Below, piece after piece: positions 5,625-9,537 of a stretch of DNA of 9,537 nucleotides. The stretch covers positions 2,291-11,827 of the forward strand of contig JAOZSC010000038.1 of assembly GCA_029939875.1 (NCBI GenBank), read 5' to 3'. This DNA is from Desulfobacterales bacterium. Lineage in GTDB: Bacteria; Desulfobacterota; Desulfobacteria; Desulfobacterales; JAFDCJ01. The translations under genes were made by a program, and so were the position numbers. Within the stretch, counting starts at the first letter, position 1, and every line of letters begins with the position of its first letter. The notes under the pieces were generated by a model, which saw nothing but the letters and a program-made list of their open reading frames with translations, did no database searches and was not told the DNA's origin.

Positions 5625-6536
5625 TCAGGGGCTTGAGGCTGCAGCTTTCCGGTTGCCCATGGCGGTCAGCCGGTTCAGCGCGGCCACGCTGAACAGGATT
5701 ATCAGTCCACCGCACCAAAAGCGCCAGGTGACCGGATCACCTAAAAACATGATACCGGCCACAGCGGTGAAGACAACTTCGCTTGACATGAACATTCCGC
5801 CTTCCCAGCCCCGGCAATAGAAAAACCCCTGGTTCATTAAAAGCTGAGCCATTACCGAACTCAAGATAAGGCCCAGGATCATGCCCATTTCCATCGGCGT
5901 TGAAGGCCAAACCGGGTGCAGGACAAACATCGGTGCGGTTACCAGCATGCCCGTGGTGCACAGGTAAAGATAGATGATTACCGGCCCGTTGTGTTCCCGC
6001 AGGGTCCGGATCAGGGTGACGGTCAGTCCGGCAAAAACCGCTCCCACCAGCGCAAAAATTTGCCCCGGCAGATCGCCTCCAAACTGAAAATCAAAAAGAA
6101 TCCCGACGCCGACTAAAACCATCGCGATCAGGGCGATCTCAAATATGCTGATGCGTTCACGGTAAATAAAGAATGAAAAAATGGCGGAAAAGGCCGGAAA
6201 GGAATAAAATATAATCAGTGCCGTGGAAACGGGCAGCAGCCGAATCGCCATCACCATGCAGATAAAGGCGGTGCAGCCCGTGCATCCCCGGATGATGAGC
6301 AAGCGGATATTAACGCCGCCATAGGGATTTTTATGGCGCCCGAAAACGGCAATCAGCACCAGTGCGCCGCCGAAAAATCGATAAAATCCAATGCTCCACA
6401 CCGTGTACGCGGGCCCCAGCAGCTTCACGATGAGGTTGAGCAGCGTGAACAGCAGCGCAGCCGACAACATGAAAAGCGGGCCGGCAATGGCCGCGTCCAA
6501 CTGCATCTGGCGTCCGGTTAATGCCTGCTTTACCAT
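5625..6536 (-). CDS. EamA/DMT-superfamily transporter
   Basis: A 303-aa inner-membrane protein of the drug/metabolite transporter superfamily, with about ten predicted helices arranged as two EamA repeats (about residues 17-148 and 157-288). The first repeat ends with STALIIFYSFPAF and FFIYRERIS, and the second with SSEVVFTAVAGIMFLGDPVT. These are the characteristic ninth/fourth-helix segments followed by a charged turn. The N-terminus is short and cytoplasmic, and the C-terminus is a small basic tail. Relatives export amino acids, purines, sugars or other small metabolites by proton exchange, and the substrate cannot be read here. AAGGAA about seven bases before the ATG supports the start. 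It is divergent from the FAD oxidase, separated by 114 bp, and convergent with rubrerythrin. Confidence 0.9.
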   Translation of the reverse strand: MVKQALTGRQMQLDAAIAGPLFMLSAALLFTLLNLIVKLLGPAYTVWSIGFYRFFGGALVLIAVFGRHKNPYGGVNIRLLIIRGCTGCTAFICMVMAIRLLPVSTALIIFYSFPAFSAIFSFFIYRERISIFEIALIAMVLVGVGILFDFQFGGDLPGQIFALVGAVFAGLTVTLIRTLREHNGPVIIYLYLCTTGMLVTAPMFVLHPVWPSTPMEMGMILGLILSSVMAQLLMNQGFFYCRGWEGGMFMSSEVVFTAVAGIMFLGDPVTWRFWCGGLIILFSVAALNRLTAMGNRKAAASSP

Positions 6537-6650
6537 TATGTTTTTCCTTGCCCTTGCCGTGTTGTTTATGCAACGTTAGGATTCATATATCACGGAACTC
6601 GCTGCGCTACCATCTGCAAATATCAAAACCCGCAAACCGAGGTCAACGCC

Positions 6651-8258
6651 ATGAGCAGCCATATTATCTGCCCGCAAGCCATTCTCTCCGACAAAGACTA
6701 CCAGCTGATTGATGATTTCTGCGGCCAACATTCCGGGGTTGAACACCTGGCGATGATCGCGGATTTTTTGCAGCGTGAGTTTTTACTGCCTTTGATCCTC
6801 GACCCGCAAATCGTTGACGGCTTTGCATCCGACAGCTCCAACCTGCCCGCGACGGCCGACGCCCTGTGCCGGCCAAAATCGGAAAATCAGGCCGCTGTAA
6901 TTTTGCGCACGGCTATGGCTGCCGGAATTCCAATCACCCTTTCGGCCGGACGCTCGAATCTGACCGGCAGCGCCACGGCGCAAGGGGGCATTGTTGTTTC
7001 AACCGGTAAACTGGCATCTTTGCCGGTGGCGGTGGATGTTGATCAGAAAATCGTCTGCACCCCGGTGGGTATTGTGCTCGAAGAACTGAGAAACAGCGTG
7101 CTGGCCCAGAGCAACGGACGTCTTTACTACCCGGTGGATCCCACCAGCCGCAATGATGCCTGGGTGGGGGGCACGCTTTCCTGCAACGCATCGGGCTTTA
7201 CCCCGGGCGAGGTGGGCGCTACCCGGCCGTGGGTTCAAGCCCTTGATTTTCTGCTTCCCAGCGGCATGAAAATCAGTGCTGCGCGCGGTCAATATGTCTC
7301 CGAAAACGGCAGATTTATACTGCGTGCAAAAAATCGGGAAATTATCTGGCCGGTTCCCACTTACCGCCGGCCGGCCATTAAAAATGCCAGCGGTCCTTTT
7401 TCTTCTCCGGATGGCCGCATGGACCTCATTGATCTTATTGTCGGCAGCGAAGGGCTTTTCGGACTGATCACCGCCTGCACTTTGAAACTGGCACCCCGCC
7501 CATCGGATTATCTGGAGCTGTTTTTTTCGCTGCCTGGTGAAAACCAGGCGCTCAAATTCCATCAGTATCTGGGCAGGCTGCTGGGGGGAAATTTCAGCGC
7601 CTTGAACGCTTTTGAGTATTTCGGCGTGAACTGCCGCCGTTTCATGGATCACGAAAAACAGCTTTTTTACGGGGACAACCCGGTCGCGCTTTATCTGCAA
7701 ATTCCTTTAAAGGGCAAATCCCCGGAAGAAGCGGCTGGAACCTGGTTTGAACGCCTGCTGGCAGCCGACTGCGGCATTAACCCGGAAGGGGTCCTTTTGC
7801 TGGACAGCGAGCCCAAACGCCGGGTGTTCATGGAAGCCCGGCATTCAATGCCGGCCAACGCCCTGGAGGTTGTGCAGCAACAAGGCACCTACACCATTAT
7901 GACCGATGCTGTGGTGCCGCCTGAAAATTTTGCACGCTTTCTCAGCGATGTCCACGGGTTGCTCAAAAGTGAAGGCATCGATTACTTGTCTTTTGGCCAC
8001 TTCGGCGACTGCCATCTGCATTTTACCCTTCTGCCGGACCGGGAAAAGCTTGCCCGGGCGACAGAACTCTATGACCTTTTTATCATCCGGGCAACCGAGC
8101 TGGGCGGTGTTTATTCCGGCGAGCACGGCACGGGCAAGCGCAAACGCAAAGATTTTCTCAAACTTTACGGCCAAAGCGCCATCGAGCAGCTCAAACGCTG
8201 CAAGGCAGCGATTGATCCCGATTTTCTGGTTAACCGGGGAAATGTTTTTGTTCTTTAG
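6651..8258 (+). CDS. FAD-linked oxidase, GlcD/D-lactate dehydrogenase type
   Basis: A 535-aa flavoprotein of the vanillyl-alcohol oxidase/PCMH fold, probably oxidising a 2-hydroxyacid such as D-lactate or glycolate. The FAD-binding domain shows LSAGRSNLTGSA (98-109, pyrophosphate loop), PVDPTSRNDAWVGGTLSCNA (161-180) and DLIVGSEGLFGLIT (261-274). The C-terminal FAD-oxidase domain contains the metal/substrate motif HFGDCHLH (450-457), the SGEHGTGK motif (489-496) and the terminal IDPDFLVNRGN. It lacks a fused Fe-S domain, and no GlcF-like or LutA-like partner is adjacent, so the electron acceptor (quinone or a separate Fe-S protein) is unknown. At 535 aa it is somewhat longer than a usual GlcD. 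GAGG about ten bases before ATG 6651 supports the start. It is divergent from the exporter, which could hint at linked carboxylate transport but does not prove it. Confidence 0.92.
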   Translation: MSSHIICPQAILSDKDYQLIDDFCGQHSGVEHLAMIADFLQREFLLPLILDPQIVDGFASDSSNLPATADALCRPKSENQAAVILRTAMAAGIPITLSAGRSNLTGSATAQGGIVVSTGKLASLPVAVDVDQKIVCTPVGIVLEELRNSVLAQSNGRLYYPVDPTSRNDAWVGGTLSCNASGFTPGEVGATRPWVQALDFLLPSGMKISAARGQYVSENGRFILRAKNREIIWPVPTYRRPAIKNASGPFSSPDGRMDLIDLIVGSEGLFGLITACTLKLAPRPSDYLELFFSLPGENQALKFHQYLGRLLGGNFSALNAFEYFGVNCRRFMDHEKQLFYGDNPVALYLQIPLKGKSPEEAAGTWFERLLAADCGINPEGVLLLDSEPKRRVFMEARHSMPANALEVVQQQGTYTIMTDAVVPPENFARFLSDVHGLLKSEGIDYLSFGHFGDCHLHFTLLPDREKLARATELYDLFIIRATELGGVYSGEHGTGKRKRKDFLKLYGQSAIEQLKRCKAAIDPDFLVNRGNVFVL

Positions 8259-8295
8259 ACGGGCATGAGAGAATATCATGATTCGGCAGAACAAA

Positions 8296-8315
8296 AGATA
8301 GTGCAGAAACTATCT
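8296..8315. repeat. 7-bp perfect hairpin after the FAD oxidase
   Basis: AGATAGT (8296-8302), loop GCAGAA, ACTATCT (8309-8315) is an exact inverted repeat 38 bases after the oxidase stop. A-rich DNA precedes it and ATATTTAGA follows. It lies between two convergent genes and might act as a weak terminator, but it is AT-rich and lacks a clean T-run. The rest of 8259-8447 holds nothing else I can support. Confidence 0.35.
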
Positions 8316-8447
8316 ATATTTAGATCGAGTGGTTTTTAATGTTGCCAATGATATGTAATCATAGAAATTTTCTGAAAGTCAGGGACAAACCGCCGACCAT
8401 CGCCAAAGCAATAAAACAAAATGGAATAGTCTAAGAAAACCCTTGTG

Positions 8448-9482
8448 TCAATGCGCTTGAGAGATAATCCTTTCATAAGGCGTAATAATAACCTTGATTG
8501 ATTTTTTTCCCTCAACCACCAGCTGGAATCCTTTCGCGATATCATTTAAAGGTAATTTGTGGGTGATCAAATCATCTACTTGCACGGTTCTTGCTTTCAT
8601 AAGATTAATGGCGTCGATAATATCAGGCGGTCCGCAATAATAAGAGGTGAGGATTTTGACCTCACGTGTCCAGAAATAATTTAGTGGGATTTCTACTTTT
8701 ATATCTGGACCAGGCACCGCAAAAAAAACCACTACCCCGCCCTTATCCACGCAGTGCCAGGCCTGCGCAACAGCAGACATGGCCGAAGTGCACAGGATCA
8801 CCACGTCGGCCTTTCGGCCGGTTTCAGCCGCGATGCGCTCAGCGACATCTTCGGCGGCATCGATGACAATCTCCGCCCCCATGTCGGCAGCGGCCGTCAA
8901 TCGTTTCCGGTTTACGTCGGTGGCAATCACCCGACAGTCCCTGGCGGCGGCCAGCTTTACCTGCAACAGCCCGGACATACCGCATCCTATCACGACAACC
9001 GTTTGCCCGCCATGAACCCCGGCCAGTCGCTGGGAGCGCACCGCGCATGCCAGCGGCTCGATAAAGGTGCTCTGATCACAGCTGATCGCATCCGGCAAGC
9101 GATAAGTGCCCCGTTGCACCAGCACCCGGGGAACCCGTATATATTCAGCCATCCCGCCCGGCAGCCGCTCCCCGACATTTGCGCACACCGGGTAGTGCCC
9201 GTTTTTACAATAGGTGCACTTCATGCACGGCACTTTGGGGGCGATAAAAACCCGGTCACCGGGTTTGTAGTCCGCAACGGATGCTCCGACTTCCACCACC
9301 TCGGCGCCGATCTCATGGCCTGGCACCAGCGGGGCGCGCGGCAGGCGGTACCATTCCACAATGTCGCTGCCACAAATACCGCATGAAATTACTTTGACCA
9401 GCATTTCATTGGATCCGGGTGCCGGCGTCGGCACCTCTTCGATGCGAATATCGTGGTTGTTATACCATCGGGCGATTTTCAT
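8448..9482 (-). CDS. zinc-dependent medium-chain alcohol/polyol dehydrogenase
   Basis: A 344-aa NAD(P)-dependent MDR dehydrogenase of the sorbitol/threonine dehydrogenase branch, of usual length. The catalytic-zinc residues are Cys37 (CGICGSD), His56 and Glu57 (GHEIGAE), with a further Glu142 (IEPLACA). The structural zinc lobe is Cys86, Cys89, Cys92 and Cys100 (CMKCTYC then C). The Rossmann domain has VIGCGMSG (165-171) and Asp189 at the end of the second strand (VIATDV), which favours NAD over NADP. The substrate is a secondary alcohol or polyol and cannot be specified. The start at 9482 aligns with the family N-terminus, although only a weak GGG-containing purine stretch precedes it. It begins 14 bases after the end of another minus-strand gene, suggesting it is a downstream member of an operon whose remainder lies outside the window. 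Confidence 0.93.
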   Translation of the reverse strand: MKIARWYNNHDIRIEEVPTPAPGSNEMLVKVISCGICGSDIVEWYRLPRAPLVPGHEIGAEVVEVGASVADYKPGDRVFIAPKVPCMKCTYCKNGHYPVCANVGERLPGGMAEYIRVPRVLVQRGTYRLPDAISCDQSTFIEPLACAVRSQRLAGVHGGQTVVVIGCGMSGLLQVKLAAARDCRVIATDVNRKRLTAAADMGAEIVIDAAEDVAERIAAETGRKADVVILCTSAMSAVAQAWHCVDKGGVVVFFAVPGPDIKVEIPLNYFWTREVKILTSYYCGPPDIIDAINLMKARTVQVDDLITHKLPLNDIAKGFQLVVEGKKSIKVIITPYERIISQAH

Positions 9483-9496
9483 TTAGAGCCCATTTC

Positions 9497-9537
9497 TTAC
9501 TTTTGATTTTTGAGCGTATTGTAAAGTTCAAACGCCT
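9497..9537 (-). CDS. 3' tail of an upstream operon gene (partial)
   Basis: Reading the minus strand from base 9535, one frame gives AFELYNTLKNQK and stops at TAA (9499-9497). The helical, charged sequence looks like a real C-terminus, and the 14-base gap to the dehydrogenase start is typical of an operon. The fragment AFEL resembles the C-terminal helix of many dehydrogenases, but twelve residues are too few for a family call. A second frame is also open to the window edge, so this is tentative. Confidence 0.4.
   Translation of the reverse strand, partial: AFELYNTLKNQK

Noticed and set aside
4939..5718. 259-codon minus-strand frame opposite rubrerythrin
   Set aside because: It is antisense to a confidently identified gene and its peptide shows no recognisable domain.
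6999..7700. 233-codon minus-strand frame within the FAD oxidase
   Set aside because: Antisense shadow of a gene with intact FAD-binding motifs.
8754..9386. 210-codon plus-strand frame opposite the alcohol dehydrogenase
   Set aside because: Shadow of a gene with complete zinc and NAD motifs, and the peptide looks random.
1..9537. CRISPR array, rRNA, tRNA, intact transposase or defence operon
   Set aside because: No regularly spaced repeats, no recognisable tRNA or rRNA sequences, and no transposase, nuclease or toxin-antitoxin-like proteins among the coding regions.

Overview
The window is a stretch of ordinary bacterial chromosome with moderate-to-high GC, short intergenic gaps and Shine-Dalgarno-led genes. 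Several features suggest an anaerobic or microaerophilic bacterium, most likely a Desulfobacterota (sulfate-reducer-like) lineage: a rubrerythrin behind a Fur/PerR-type palindrome, a GlcD/D-lactate-dehydrogenase-type flavoprotein, and a small Cys-rich protein. The lineage is an inference from gene content, because no rRNA or marker gene is present.

Layout. Bases 1-53 hold the probable 3' tail of a plus-strand gene. They are followed by a non-coding stretch with a strong hairpin (122-168) and a possible 46-aa membrane peptide (188-328). A GT-B glycosyltransferase (369-1742) comes next, resembling mannosylglucosyl-3-phosphoglycerate synthase-type enzymes. It is followed after 25 bp by a 60-aa protein with nine cysteines (1768-1950). 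An alpha/beta hydrolase (2044-2832) faces them on the minus strand. The 446-bp gap 2833-3278 is the longest without a clear gene. It carries an 18-bp perfect palindrome next to a possible hydrolase promoter, and an AT-richer segment bounded by inverted TGTCCG/CGGACA hexamers that may be the remnant of a small mobile or repeated element. An amidase-signature hydrolase (3279-4685) and rubrerythrin (4918-5439) follow on the plus strand. The rubrerythrin promoter overlaps a perfect 10-1-10 palindrome.

The second half contains an EamA/DMT exporter (5625-6536, minus), divergent from an FAD-linked oxidase (6651-8258, plus). That oxidase converges on a zinc-dependent medium-chain alcohol dehydrogenase (8448-9482, minus), which sits 14 bp downstream of the tail of another minus-strand gene at the window edge. 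The rubrerythrin and exporter genes also converge, on a 185-bp spacer with an elaborate hairpin.

Functional picture. No multi-gene defence system, CRISPR array, rRNA, tRNA or intact insertion sequence was seen. The genes look like separate small transcription units: possible compatible-solute or glycoside synthesis, hydrolases of unknown substrate, peroxide defence, metabolite export, and 2-hydroxyacid and alcohol/polyol oxidation. The least explained items are the Cys-rich small protein after the glycosyltransferase, the possible element remnant at 3007-3210, the operator upstream of rubrerythrin, and two large hairpins.
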